Positions 1 to 8,764 are shown, counted from the first letter of the stretch. The stretch is 64,000 bases of DNA from Spartobacteria bacterium UBA695 (GCA_002298145.1 DBMP01000003.1:1-64000); one strand, 5' to 3'. Numbers and translations: made by a program. Notes: a model not told the origin generated them from the sequence alone.

Positions 1-239
1 CGCCTCGGGCCGAAATAGCTCTCGTCGATTTCGACTTCACCGGCAAAGGGTCTGAATTCCTCGATGCTCAGAGCCAGCAAACGCTGGCGCAAAAGGCCGT
101 AGATGCGGCTCACGCTCTGGCGGCGAATCCCCAGCAAGGCCGACGTTTTGAGTACACAAATGTCGTAAGCGAAATGATGCATAATCGCCCTAAATTTCCT
201 CTCGGAAATGTGCGCATGCTCGATGTATCTGTTTTTCAT
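1..239 (-). CDS. IS1595-family (ISXO2-like) transposase, N-terminal part
   Basis: Reading the minus strand from the ATG at 237-239 gives an uninterrupted frame to the left edge. It opens with a helix-turn-helix-like region (residues about 10-55) and reaches VEIDESYFGPRR at the edge. The ESYFG motif and its flanking Asp/Glu open the DDE-type catalytic domain (ISXO2-like) of IS1595-family transposases, which also have a short DNA-binding N-terminus. The usual protein is 210-330 residues, so about two thirds lies outside the window. No frameshift is visible in the part present. Element completeness cannot be judged from here. Confidence 0.85.
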   Translation of the reverse strand, partial: MKNRYIEHAHISERKFRAIMHHFAYDICVLKTSALLGIRRQSVSRIYGLLRQRLLALSIEEFRPFAGEVEIDESYFGPR

Positions 240-284
240 TGTCCGCTAGCACTTTACGTATATGGATTCGTGCTAAAGCGGACA
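240..284. repeat. Imperfect inverted repeat next to the transposase start
   Basis: TGTCCGCTAGCAC (240-252) is mirrored by GTGCTAAAGCGGACA (270-284), giving a 13-base arm with a 2-base insertion around a 17-base loop. It sits immediately upstream of the transposase start. It could be a hairpin in the transposase leader or contain the terminal inverted repeat of the IS; the other IS end is outside the window so this cannot be decided. Confidence 0.5.
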
Positions 285-559
285 TTACCCTCTCTGATTC
301 GACCAAGGAGCCCGCGGGCAAAAAGCGTTCGCCATTGACGCCATCTCGGGCGTTTGCGATATTATCGCCTGACATTTTTAACATTATCTGCGCAGGCAGA
401 TCAGACGCTCCTAAACCTGACAATTTACCGCGTCCTCAAACCTGCTGGCTGCACCGAAGCAATCGGTGCGGTCCGGTCGTGCTTTGAGGACAGGCCTTGT
501 CAGGGCCTAGGAGCGAACGCGGCTGGGCCGTGCCCTTTTTTGCCTGAGCCCCAGGCAAA
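285..559. other. Intergenic stretch without a recognisable gene
   Basis: Short overlapping frames occur on both strands here but none has a plausible start signal or a recognisable protein. The stretch separates the insertion sequence from the first backbone gene and may contain the right end of the IS and its target duplication. Confidence 0.5.
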
Positions 560-922
560 ATGTATCCCACAGAAAACACCCGGCATTACCGGCAGGCCAT
601 CCCCCTCGGGAACGGACTGCTCAACATCAGCTCCTTCGATTACCTGATCTTCACCGTCCTGGAGATCACCGGCATCTCTCCGGCGGAAATTCAAGCCGTA
701 CACGTCGACGCGGCCTTTCCCCTGCGCATCGCCCTCAAAGAGACGCCAGAGATGGTTCACGTTGCGGATTACCCGCTCAGGCTCGCCCCGGGCGAAACCG
801 CCACATTCATGCTGCACACCACCTCGACCTCCCCCATCCTCCAGCGGTTCTGTTATCCCTCGAGGCCGGAGAAAGTCATCGTGACGACTGGCGCGGGGTT
901 GCTGATTTTTGTCGCGGAATGA
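560..922 (+). CDS. Hypothetical protein, 120 residues
   Basis: An ATG-started frame of 120 codons ends at a TGA that abuts the stop of the convergent bioA gene. The protein has no transmembrane segment or signal peptide. It looks beta-rich, with alternating hydrophobics and segments such as PLRLAPGETATF that recall small immunoglobulin-like or phage accessory proteins. I do not recognise the family. The neat convergent fit with bioA and backbone-like GC-rich codon use support a real gene. A phage origin is possible because similar GC-rich phage genes lie further along the window, but nothing specific shows it. Confidence 0.55.
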   Translation: MYPTENTRHYRQAIPLGNGLLNISSFDYLIFTVLEITGISPAEIQAVHVDAAFPLRIALKETPEMVHVADYPLRLAPGETATFMLHTTSTSPILQRFCYPSRPEKVIVTTGAGLLIFVAE

Positions 923-2248
923 TTAGCAGATCTCCTCGATCCCGAGGGCCAGCGCCTCGACACTCTGCTCGATCTGCGCCTCGGTGACGCACAGCGGCGG
1001 CATGAGAACCAGCGTATTCCCGGTAACGGGCCGGGTTAAAAGGCCGTGCTTGCGGGCGGCCACACAAACACGCGCCCCCACCTGCCCCTCCAGGCCATAG
1101 GGCTGGCCCGCGTCGTCCACGAGGTCGATCCCGGCCATGAAACCGCATTGGCGCACGGCCCCGACATGGCGCTGGCTTTCCAGCTCCCCAAGGAGGCGGC
1201 TCAAGAGGTCGATTTTCGGAGCCAATTTTTCGAGGACCTGCTCTTCGCGGAAAATCGCCAGGCTGGCCCGGGCGGCAGCGCAGGCCACCTGGTTGCCGGT
1301 GAAGCTGTGGCCGTAGAAGAAGCTCTTCGCCTCGGTGTAGTCGCCCAGGAAGGCTTCGTAGACCGCCTCAGTGGTGTAGGTGGCGCAGAGCGGCAAGTAC
1401 CCGCCGCTGAGGCCCTTAGCGCAGGCGACGAAATCCGGCACGACGTTCTCATGGTGCGAAGCGAACATCTTGCCCGTGCGCCCAAAGCCGGTCATCACTT
1501 CGTCGGCGATGAGGAAAATGCCGTGGCGGTCGCACCAAGTGCGCAGCTGCGCGAGCATGCCCGAGGGCCAGAGGCGCATCCCGGCGGCCCCTTGCATCAG
1601 CGGCTCGATAACGACCGCAGCGATCTCGCCCACGTCGATGGCGTCCGCCGCGCCCGGCTCGGAGCGGGCGATGAGGTCATCAATGGAGCTAACGTGCGTG
1701 CACGGGAAATGAAACGCCGAGAAGCGCCCATGAAAAACATTGATGCCGCCAAGGCTGGAAGCGCCCATGGTGTCGCCATGGTAGGCGTTGGCGAAGGAGA
1801 GGAAGCGGTTGCGCCGGGGCTGGCCGCGATGTTGCCAGCACTGGACGGCCATTTTCACAGCGCACTCGATGGCGGTACTGCCGTCGTCGCCAAAAAAGAC
1901 GCGGGTGAGCGGCCGGGGGACCTCCCGGGGCCAGAGACCGACAAGCTCCTCGGCCAGCAGGATGGCCTGCGGATTGGTGAACCCGAGGAAGGAGGTGTGG
2001 GCCACTTTGTCGAGTTGCTCGCGGATGGCGGCGTTGATCTTCGGGTGGCAATGGCCGTGGATGTTCGTCCAGATGGAGGAATTCCCGTCGATGTACTCCC
2101 GCCCTTCGCTGTCGCGCAGGATCGCGCCCCGGCCCTCCACCAGCACCAGCGGTTCATTTTCCGGCGCGCACCAGTCGCGCTGTTGGGTGAACGGGTGCCA
2201 GCAGTGGCGTTTGTCGGAGGCGATTAATTCGGCGGTAGTCATGGACAT
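923..2248 (-). CDS. bioA: Adenosylmethionine-8-amino-7-oxononanoate aminotransferase
   Basis: A 441-residue class III PLP-dependent aminotransferase. BioA transfers an amino group from S-adenosylmethionine to 8-amino-7-oxononanoate to give 7,8-diaminononanoate in biotin synthesis, in the cytosol. Visible family features are the N-terminal HPFTQ segment that distinguishes BioA from other class III enzymes, the FFGDDGSTAIE region, the IADEVMTGFGRTG segment and the CAKGLSGG segment near residue 280 carrying the PLP lysine. Length matches the family. The start could be ATG 2248 or the third codon at 2242; no clear ribosome binding site separates them. No other bio gene is adjacent, so bioA stands alone here. 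Confidence 0.93.
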   Translation of the reverse strand: MSMTTAELIASDKRHCWHPFTQQRDWCAPENEPLVLVEGRGAILRDSEGREYIDGNSSIWTNIHGHCHPKINAAIREQLDKVAHTSFLGFTNPQAILLAEELVGLWPREVPRPLTRVFFGDDGSTAIECAVKMAVQCWQHRGQPRRNRFLSFANAYHGDTMGASSLGGINVFHGRFSAFHFPCTHVSSIDDLIARSEPGAADAIDVGEIAAVVIEPLMQGAAGMRLWPSGMLAQLRTWCDRHGIFLIADEVMTGFGRTGKMFASHHENVVPDFVACAKGLSGGYLPLCATYTTEAVYEAFLGDYTEAKSFFYGHSFTGNQVACAAARASLAIFREEQVLEKLAPKIDLLSRLLGELESQRHVGAVRQCGFMAGIDLVDDAGQPYGLEGQVGARVCVAARKHGLLTRPVTGNTLVLMPPLCVTEAQIEQSVEALALGIEEIC

Positions 2249-2287
2249 TTTTAAGGATATTATAAATTTCCCTAATTTACGTCAATT

Positions 2288-2593
2288 TTACTCCTCGTCT
2301 GGGGCCTCATCCGGCTCTTCGTCGCCGGGCTGGCGCCAGTCCCCTCCCCGGGCGGTGATCATTTTTTCAATAAGCGTGACGTCCTCGTAGGCGGCGCGGC
2401 GACGCTGGTATTTGCGAAAAAGCACGTCGCGCAGCTCAATGAGGTCAGGGAGCAGGGCGGGTTCGTGGTAGGTCCAGTCGAGGTCGCTGGCGAGTTTGCT
2501 CTGAATGCGCCAGGTGCCGCCGAACTTGGTGGCGCGCACTTCGCGTTTCTCGCCCTCGGCGGTGCGCTCGGTCCAAATGTGTTTGTTATGCAT
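2288..2593 (-). CDS. Conserved-looking hypothetical protein, 101 residues
   Basis: A 101-residue soluble protein with a basic N-terminal half (around TKFGGTWRIQSKL), a helical middle and a very acidic tail (GDEEPDEAPDEE). It lies between bioA and a divergent CPBP protease gene; the two start codons are only 14 bases apart, so each promoter must lie inside or next to the other gene. The charge pattern, with a compact basic domain followed by an acidic tail, suggests a nucleic-acid or protein binding role, but this is speculation. I do not recognise the family. Confidence 0.6.
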   Translation of the reverse strand: MHNKHIWTERTAEGEKREVRATKFGGTWRIQSKLASDLDWTYHEPALLPDLIELRDVLFRKYQRRRAAYEDVTLIEKMITARGGDWRQPGDEEPDEAPDEE

Positions 2594-2607
2594 GGAAAGG
2601 ATTGCGG

Positions 2608-3519
2608 GTGGGGGCGAATCTTGCCAAAACTTTCGCTACTTTGAAGCCGCTTTTCAAAATCCTTTTCTATTTGCTCGCAACGGTGGTCCTGGGGGCGCTC
2701 CTCGCCTCGCCTTTTTACTGGGGTGGCCACTGGCTGGCGGAGCACGGAACGCTCCCCGCGCTCGCGGAGGTGCCCTTCCGGCGTTACTTCCACCGCAGCC
2801 TCTTGGTGGCAGCTCTGGTGCTGCTCTGGCCAACGATCCGCTGGCTTCAAGTCCGGGCGCTCGGCCTGGCCCCCAACCCGCGCCGCTGGCAGGACTTGGG
2901 CGCGGGGTTTGCCTCGTCGTTTCTGGTGATGGCAGGCCTGGGCGCACTGATGCTGGCGCTGGGGATTGTGGAAATGCGCGGACACGTTAAAGGGTCGGTG
3001 TTCATGGGAGCGGCTACGGCGGCCATCGGGGCGTCGTTCCTGGAGGAATGGCTTTTCCGGGGGGCGATCCTGGGGCTCTTGGTGCATTCGATGAACCGTT
3101 ACGGGGCGCTCTTTGCCACCTCGGCGCTTTTTTCGATCATCCACTTTTTCAAACCCAACACGCCTGACCCGGCCACGGTGGAGTGGTTCTCGGGGTTCGC
3201 GATGATCCCGGCGGCGTTCGCTAATTTCCAGGAGCCGTGGCTGGTGCTGGGCGGGTTTGTGACGCTTTTCCTGGTCGGCTGGACGCTGGGCTGGAGCCGC
3301 CTTAAGACGCGCTCGCTCTGGATGCCGATTGGGCTCCACGCGGGATGGGTTTTCGGCTTGAAGACGTTCTCCGGGGTGACACGCCGTGTGATCAAGGCGA
3401 ATGAGACGATGCCCTGGTTTGGCGATACGCTCTATGTGGGCCTCGCCTCGGTGATCGCAATCCTCATTACGCTCAGCGTCGTTTGGCTGATCCTGCGCAA
3501 GCGGGAGGGGCGGGCGTAG
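2608..3519 (+). CDS. CPBP-family intramembrane metalloprotease (Abi/CAAX-like)
   Basis: A polytopic membrane protein of about 303 residues with roughly eight hydrophobic segments. The motif EEWLFRG near residue 147 matches motif 1 (EExxxR) of the CPBP/ABI family of membrane glutamic/metallo-endopeptidases. FSIIHFFKP provides the motif 2 histidine and GLHAGW near the C-terminus the motif 3 histidine. Family members process prenylated or membrane substrates and sometimes give bacteriocin self-immunity; the substrate here is unknown. GTG 2608 was chosen because GGAAAGG at 2594-2600 sits seven bases upstream. TTG 2602 is in frame but too close to that site. Confidence 0.85.
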   Translation: MGANLAKTFATLKPLFKILFYLLATVVLGALLASPFYWGGHWLAEHGTLPALAEVPFRRYFHRSLLVAALVLLWPTIRWLQVRALGLAPNPRRWQDLGAGFASSFLVMAGLGALMLALGIVEMRGHVKGSVFMGAATAAIGASFLEEWLFRGAILGLLVHSMNRYGALFATSALFSIIHFFKPNTPDPATVEWFSGFAMIPAAFANFQEPWLVLGGFVTLFLVGWTLGWSRLKTRSLWMPIGLHAGWVFGLKTFSGVTRRVIKANETMPWFGDTLYVGLASVIAILITLSVVWLILRKREGRA

Positions 3520-3525
3520 GGATCT

Positions 3526-6500
3526 TTACGCCGCCAGGTCGCCCGGGAGGCGCAGTTCGCTGACGCCACCGAGGCGCTTTTCCACGCGGATCTGCACGGG
3601 GATGCGCTCTTTGAGCAGCTCGACGTGGGAGATGACGCCGACGGTCTTGTTGGCCAGGCGCAGGGAATCGAGCGCGGAAACGGCGAGGTCGAGCGTGTCG
3701 GCGTCGAGCGAGCCGAAGCCTTCGTCGATGAAGAGGGAGTCGATCCGGACGTTGCGCCCGGCGAGGTCAGAGAGGCCCAGGGCGAGCGCGAGGCTGGCCA
3801 GAAAGCTCTCGCCACCGGAGAGGCTGGCCATGGGGCGGATGGCCCCAGCCTGGTGCAGGTCGATGACTTCGAGCGTCAGTTCGCCCCCCTCCACGCGGCG
3901 CAGCCGGTAGCGGTCGCTCAGGCGGGTGAGGTGGCGATTGGCGTGGCGCACGAGCAGGTCGAGGGAAAGGCCTTGGGCGAATTCCTGGAATGCGTTCCCG
4001 CTGGCGGAGCCGATCATCTGGCGCAGGCGGCTCCAGACGGTGAGAGATTTCTCTTCTTTCTCCAGCTCGGCGAGCCCCTCGGCCAGGGATTGGCGGGCCT
4101 CACGGTCGCGCTCCAAGTCGGCGCGAACGGCGGCGCGGAGGTCAGTGGCGGCGGCGATCTCCGTTTCGAGACCGCGGCACTGTGTCTCCAGAGCGGCGAG
4201 GGCCTCCCCTTCCGGCGGACGGCTCTCGCTGCGAAGGCGCGCGATTTGGTCGCGAACCTGCCGGAGCTGCCCCCCAAGGGCCTGGGCTTGGGCGGTGTGG
4301 GCGGTTTCCCAACGCTCGATTTTCGCGGCTTCCCCGGGATCGAGCCGGGCGGCGCGCAGGGCCTCCACGTCGGCAAAAGCGGAACCGGCTAGCAGCTTGG
4401 TCAACTCGACGAGCTGGGCGGCAGAGGCTTTGTGCAGCTGGTCACACTGGGTCTGGCGCTCCTGGGCTTTGGCTCCGGCCTCGGCATGGCGGGATCGGAG
4501 CGCTTCGAGGCCTTCGCGGGCTTCTTCGAGGCTCCGCCAGCGCGGGAGAGGGCGGCCATCCGGGGCAGCGAGGTCGAGCCCCTCGGCCCATTTCGGGCTG
4601 GCAAGCCGTTCGGCTTCTTGCGAAAGGGCGCTCAGGCGGTCGCCCAGCGCGACGAGGCCGTTCTGGATGCCCACGCGCTTTTCGCGAAGCTGGATCACGC
4701 GGTTTTGCATGGAAAGCAAATGCTTCTCAGCCAGGTTGCGGGCGGCCTCGGCGGAGCGGATGGACTGGGTGAGCGCTTCGTGGTCGGCCCGGGTCTTCTC
4801 CAGTTCGGCGAAGGCTTCCTCCAGCGCGTCGACGGTAAAAATGCGCACCGAACGGGCGATGCGCTCGACGGCTTCGTGCTCGGAGGTCTGCTGCCAGCGG
4901 AGTTCGCCCCGGCGCTTGGTGATCCCGGCAAAGCGTTCTTCGGCGCGGGTCAGGTTCTCGGCAGCCAGGAGGGCCTCCTTGGCGGCGGTGTCGTTGGCCA
5001 GCTGAGCGGCGCTCAGGTTGCGGCGGGCTTCTTCGATGGGCGAATTGGCGAGCAGGCCACCCCGGCGGAACGGGTGATCCGGCGAACCGCAGAGCGGGCA
5101 CGGCTTGCCGTCCTCCAGCTCGGCGCGCTGATCGGCCATGTCGGCGATGCGAATTTCAAACTCCAGGGCAACGCGCGCGGAGTCGAGCAGCTTTGCCTGG
5201 GCCTCGGCTTCCTGGGAGGTCTCGTCTTTTTCGCGGCGGGCGGTCTCGATATCGGCTTCGAGCGCGGTCTCGTCATCGGCCAGGCGGGCGGCCTCGGCGG
5301 CGGTGGCGTCGCGTTTTTCCATGGCGGCGCGCAAAGCCAGCAGCGCATTGCGGCGGTCTTCGAGTTTGGTAAATTCCTGAATGGCCGCCTCCAGCGTGCG
5401 GCCCCGGAGCCCTTGATCGAGCTTGTGGGTCGCCTCGGCCACGCGGGCTTCGGCGGCTTTCTCGGCTTTTTCGGCCTCGGCCAGCCCTTCGTCGAGTTTC
5501 GCGACTTCCTCCCGAGCGCTCGCGATGGCGGCCTCGGCTTCCGCGACCCGGCTAGCGGCGACGCTCTGGGCAGCCCGCAACCCGGCGGAGAGTTCGCGGC
5601 GGGCAGTTTCGGCCCCTGCCGCGGCTTCCCCAGACTGAATCAAAAGGGCGGCGTGCTGGCGCTTGAGGGCGTCAAGGGTCTGGAGCGGGGCGGCAAAGGG
5701 TTCCGTTTGGCGATGGCGCGCCAGGCGTTCCCGGTTCGGCGCGGCGACCTCGGCTTCGCGGGCCAGGGCGGCTTCGCGTTCGGCGAGCCCGGCTTCCTCG
5801 CCCAAGCGGGCTAGCAGTTGACGCCCGGCTTCCACCTGGGCGGCGGCTCCGGCGCGTTCGGCGGTGAGCTGCGCGATCCGGGCGGAAAGGGCGTCGATTT
5901 CCCCGGCTTTGGCGGCGCGCTCCTCCTCAGTAAAGAGCGTCACCCGGCCCAGGGCTTCGCGGCGGGCGGCCAGGGCGTTTTCCCGGTCGGTGGCCTCGCG
6001 GAAGGCCAGGCGGCTTAACTCGGAGTAGACGATGGTGCCGGTGAGGCTCTCCAGCAGCGCGGCCCGCTCCTGGGGCTTGGATTTGAAAAATTGGCCAAAC
6101 TCCCCCTGGGCCAGCAGGACGGAGCGGCGAAAGCGTTCGTAGTCCAGCCCGGTGAGCTCCTCGATGATGCGATCCGCCTCGTCGATTTTCTGCGCCAGGA
6201 CGCTCCCCGTCCCTTCTTCTAAGACGCTGCGGCGGGCGGCTTGCAGCTTGCCGTCGGGTTTGTTGCGGGCGCGGCGCAGCTCCCAGCGCGCGACGAAGCG
6301 GCCCCGGGGCACTTCGAAGAGGACTTCGGCCTGGCAAGACCCGCTCTGTCGGCTCATCATGTTCTCCGGGTTGGGCGTTTTGCCGTACCGGGAGGCGCGT
6401 CCGTAGAGGGCGAGCGTCAGGGCGTCCAGGAGAGTCGATTTTCCCGCGCCGGTCGGCCCCGTGATCGCGAAAATTCCCGCCTCGGCCAGAGCGCCATGCT

Positions 6501-6564
6501 CCAGATCAATGTCGCCGCGAGGCAACGAGTTGAGGTTTTCGAACTGAATTCGGAGAATGCGCAT
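3526..6564 (-). CDS. sbcC: Exonuclease SbcCD ATPase subunit (Rad50-like)
   Basis: A 1012-residue SMC-like ATPase. The N-terminal half-ATPase has Walker A GPTGAGKS at residues 36-43. Two very long Ala/Glu/Arg-rich coiled coils flank a zinc hook CPLC near residue 490. The C-terminal half carries the signature SLSGGES (about 916) and Walker B SLFIDEGFGSLD (about 941-950). With SbcD it forms an ATP-dependent nuclease that cleaves DNA hairpins and processes double-strand ends. Length and domain order are those of SbcC. It lies 72 bases downstream of sbcD on the same strand, the usual sbcD-sbcC operon. The region before the ATG lacks a purine-rich binding site. Confidence 0.95.
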   Translation of the reverse strand: MRILRIQFENLNSLPRGDIDLEHGALAEAGIFAITGPTGAGKSTLLDALTLALYGRASRYGKTPNPENMMSRQSGSCQAEVLFEVPRGRFVARWELRRARNKPDGKLQAARRSVLEEGTGSVLAQKIDEADRIIEELTGLDYERFRRSVLLAQGEFGQFFKSKPQERAALLESLTGTIVYSELSRLAFREATDRENALAARREALGRVTLFTEEERAAKAGEIDALSARIAQLTAERAGAAAQVEAGRQLLARLGEEAGLAEREAALAREAEVAAPNRERLARHRQTEPFAAPLQTLDALKRQHAALLIQSGEAAAGAETARRELSAGLRAAQSVAASRVAEAEAAIASAREEVAKLDEGLAEAEKAEKAAEARVAEATHKLDQGLRGRTLEAAIQEFTKLEDRRNALLALRAAMEKRDATAAEAARLADDETALEADIETARREKDETSQEAEAQAKLLDSARVALEFEIRIADMADQRAELEDGKPCPLCGSPDHPFRRGGLLANSPIEEARRNLSAAQLANDTAAKEALLAAENLTRAEERFAGITKRRGELRWQQTSEHEAVERIARSVRIFTVDALEEAFAELEKTRADHEALTQSIRSAEAARNLAEKHLLSMQNRVIQLREKRVGIQNGLVALGDRLSALSQEAERLASPKWAEGLDLAAPDGRPLPRWRSLEEAREGLEALRSRHAEAGAKAQERQTQCDQLHKASAAQLVELTKLLAGSAFADVEALRAARLDPGEAAKIERWETAHTAQAQALGGQLRQVRDQIARLRSESRPPEGEALAALETQCRGLETEIAAATDLRAAVRADLERDREARQSLAEGLAELEKEEKSLTVWSRLRQMIGSASGNAFQEFAQGLSLDLLVRHANRHLTRLSDRYRLRRVEGGELTLEVIDLHQAGAIRPMASLSGGESFLASLALALGLSDLAGRNVRIDSLFIDEGFGSLDADTLDLAVSALDSLRLANKTVGVISHVELLKERIPVQIRVEKRLGGVSELRLPGDLAA

Positions 6565-6636
6565 GGGGGAAATCGGGAACTAAAGCTGTACACCATACCA
6601 AGTTCCCCCGGGATTTCCGACAATTTATCGGAAAAA

Positions 6637-7911
6637 TTATTGCTCCGGAGCTTCCAGATAGCGGTTGTAAAGCTCAGCAAAAGCCGTTTCGAGCGCCGCC
6701 CGCGAGCCCGCGTCGAGGTCCGGCTCCGCGTCGAGCCGCCGCTGGAAGACCGCCTTGGGGTCTGAAAGCAGGTCTTCCGCCTCCTGGTCGGCCTGGCGGT
6801 CGGTCAGTTCGAGCCCGGGACGTGCCGCCGCGTTTTCGGCGCTAACTTTGACGACCTGGAAGGGGCGACCTTTGGCCAGCTCCTGAACTTCCTCGTAGAG
6901 CTCGGCCCCGGGAAGCCCCCCTTCGACGACGACCTCCACCCACGGCGTCAGCTCCGAGGGCTGGGGCTGGAAATCCGCCAGCGCTGTCTTGAGCCCGGCA
7001 GCCGGGGTCTTCAGCACGGCGAGGGTGCGCGGCTGCGGCACGGGCAGGGCCACGCTGGAGCGGAGCGCGCCGTCTTCAAAGTCGAGGAGCCGCAACTCCT
7101 TGGCGTCGGCCACCTCGCCAAAGCTCAAGGCGAGCGGGGAGCCGCTGTATCGGATATGATCTAGTCCTCCCACCGATTGGGGCCGGTGAAGATGCCCCAG
7201 GGCCACGTAGGAAAATTCCCCAGGGAAGGCATCCGCACCCACCTGACCCAACCCGCCGACGTGGATTTCCCGCTCGCTTTCCGAGACCGCCGAACCGAGC
7301 GCCGTGAGGTGCCCCATGGCTAGGAGCGGCACGCCGCGCCGGGTCCAATCCGCCGCCGCCTCAGCCGTCTCGCGGTAGCGCGCGCGGATCCCTTCGCGCA
7401 GGTCGCGTTCGATCTCCGCCGCGCTCTGGCCGAGGCGCCCGGTGCGCAGATCGCGTTCCCGCAAAAACGGAACCGCTGCCACGACCAGCGCTGCATTTTC
7501 AGCCGAGGGGAGCGGAATGAGCCACTCGGCTTTGTCGGCGGGCACCGTAGCTGTTACGCGGGTCCTTAAAACGCCGAGCAGCGTTTTAGGGGCTTCCAAC
7601 TGCGAGGGCGAATCGTGGTTGCCCGCAGTGATGACGGCCTCGCAGGAGGTCTCGCGGTAGAGCGCGGAGAGAAAGTCATAATAGAGACGCTCGGCGGCTT
7701 TCGGCGGCGTGGCCCCGTCGAAGACATCGCCCGCGACCAAGAGCGCATCGACCTGCGTGGCGATAAGCGTTTCCAAAAGGAAGGCGAGGAAACGGCGAAA
7801 ATCTTCCGTGCGGTCGAGATCCGCCAGCGGCTTGCCCAAATGCCAATCCGCCGTATGCACGACGCGCAAAGCGCCCTTGCGCTTGGGGGGAATGGGATGG
7901 GCGGGATTCAT
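6637..7911 (-). CDS. sbcD: Exonuclease SbcCD nuclease subunit (Mre11-like)
   Basis: A 424-residue calcineurin-like metallophosphoesterase, the nuclease partner of SbcC. Metal-binding motifs are in order: HTADWHLG (residues about 19-26), AGDVFDG, AGNHDS and GHLHRPQ. The C-terminal third is the capping region that binds SbcC. ATG 7911 is preferred; an in-frame GTG 14 codons upstream at 7953 would add a segment rich in W, K and R that is unlike SbcD N-termini. Neither start has a convincing ribosome binding site. Co-transcribed with sbcC. Confidence 0.93.
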   Translation of the reverse strand: MNPAHPIPPKRKGALRVVHTADWHLGKPLADLDRTEDFRRFLAFLLETLIATQVDALLVAGDVFDGATPPKAAERLYYDFLSALYRETSCEAVITAGNHDSPSQLEAPKTLLGVLRTRVTATVPADKAEWLIPLPSAENAALVVAAVPFLRERDLRTGRLGQSAAEIERDLREGIRARYRETAEAAADWTRRGVPLLAMGHLTALGSAVSESEREIHVGGLGQVGADAFPGEFSYVALGHLHRPQSVGGLDHIRYSGSPLALSFGEVADAKELRLLDFEDGALRSSVALPVPQPRTLAVLKTPAAGLKTALADFQPQPSELTPWVEVVVEGGLPGAELYEEVQELAKGRPFQVVKVSAENAAARPGLELTDRQADQEAEDLLSDPKAVFQRRLDAEPDLDAGSRAALETAFAELYNRYLEAPEQ

Positions 7912-7974
7912 GATCGGCAAACTATGCCGCCACTTTTCGCCCCATGCCAGCACGTAAACAATGAATCCGGCGGG

Positions 7975-8166
7975 CTAACGCGGTTTGCTGCGCGTGCCTG
8001 TGGGGGGAGGAAAAAAAAGTTTGGACCCCGATTTTCTCGAATCCGCAGCGATGAGCCCAGCGACGTAGTTGGAGAAATTGCGGCGGCGAAGTTTCGCGAG
8101 CCGTTGCCCCTCCTGCAATAGTTCTTCGGGTAATGAAATCGAGGTTCGTCGGGTTGAACTCTCCAT
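7975..8166 (-). CDS. Small ribbon-helix-helix protein
   Basis: The 63-residue protein begins MESSTRRTSISLPEELL, a classic ribbon-helix-helix (Arc/CopG/MetJ-type) beta strand followed by helix A, then KLRRRNFSNYVAGLIAAD as helix B. Such proteins bind DNA as dimers and act as repressors or antitoxins. An upstream in-frame start at 8223 would add a tail unrelated to the fold, so ATG 8166 is chosen. No toxin gene is next to it. It lies just upstream of sbcD in the same orientation and opposite a second ribbon-helix-helix gene at 8426, which shares the SI(S/T)L opening. Confidence 0.75.
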   Translation of the reverse strand: MESSTRRTSISLPEELLQEGQRLAKLRRRNFSNYVAGLIAADSRKSGSKLFFPPPTGTRSKPR

Positions 8167-8425
8167 AATGAATGACAGACGGCGTAATACGACCTTTCCC
8201 CACGCACGGGCAAGCATATTCAAGTATGAGTGGCAAATCCGCTATCTGCAATTTTACCACTGGACGAAAGTCTCACTTTGTAATATCTTAATCAAATCCC
8301 AATGGGTTCGGGGATTTATAAGCGAAACCCACTTGGATTAAAAAAAAATCCCCAAGCGGATTTTTTATACATCCAGAAAGGCGTTTCCGCCGTTAAGTAA
8401 AGCGAACCCTAACGAGGACCTTCCT

Positions 8426-8692
8426 ATCAAACGTACCAGTATCACCCTAGAAGATCCGGTTTATGAAGCCGGGCAACAGATCGCAGCCAAACGTGGATTC
8501 GGTCAGTCGTTTTCCGCATACATCGCCTGGTTGATTCAGCGCGACGCGGAAGGCGGTGTGACTCGTGAAGATGTTCTTCACGCCGCCACTGCAACCCCTG
8601 CGCGCAAGACGACCCGCGGCGCTAAAAGCGTTAAACCCGCTAAAGCAGCCAAGCCGGCCAAACCCGCCAAACGCGCAAAGGCTAAGAAGTAA
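8426..8692 (+). CDS. Ribbon-helix-helix protein with histone-H1-like Lys/Ala/Pro tail, apparent ATC start
   Basis: From ATC at 8426 the frame is open for 88 codons to TAA at 8690-8692. Residues 1-45 read (M)KRTSITLEDPVYEAGQ then FSAYIAWLIQRD, a complete ribbon-helix-helix domain. Residues about 58-88 are a low-complexity basic tail of KPAKAAKPAKPAKRAKAKK type. No ATG, GTG or TTG lies upstream in frame before the domain. GAGGA at 8414-8418 gives a good Shine-Dalgarno site seven bases before the ATC. The homologous opening of the neighbouring gene at 8166 also places the start here. AUC is a very rare start codon, so a sequence error is the main alternative. A hairpin and a terminator follow the gene. 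Likely a nucleoid-associated or regulatory DNA-binding protein (inference). Confidence 0.72.
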   Translation: MKRTSITLEDPVYEAGQQIAAKRGFGQSFSAYIAWLIQRDAEGGVTREDVLHAATATPARKTTRGAKSVKPAKAAKPAKPAKRAKAKK

Positions 8693-8711
8693 TTCCCTTA
8701 ACCCAAGGGAA
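8693..8711 (+). repeat. Short hairpin directly after the ATC-started gene
   Basis: TTCCCTT (8693-8699) and AAGGGAA (8705-8711) form a perfect 7-base-pair stem with a 5-base loop immediately after the TAA. No T-run follows. It may stabilise the mRNA end rather than terminate transcription. Confidence 0.45.
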
Positions 8712-8764
8712 TTGCGATCTGCCTAGCCCTCTCCACCGAGGGCCGGACGTGAAAGTATTATGTC

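Noticed and set aside
190..423. A 77-codon minus-strand open frame
   Set aside because: It overlaps the IS leader and the transposase start in another frame, has no recognisable product and no start signal.
1046..2227. A 393-codon + strand open frame opposite bioA
   Set aside because: It is the antisense shadow of a GC-rich aminotransferase gene; the translation is Gly/Ala/Val/Arg-biased with no domain.
8281..8372. A terminator-like A/T-rich stretch upstream of the ATC-started gene
   Set aside because: The arms around CCAAGCGG are too imperfect to call a stem; the T-run may instead belong to a promoter.
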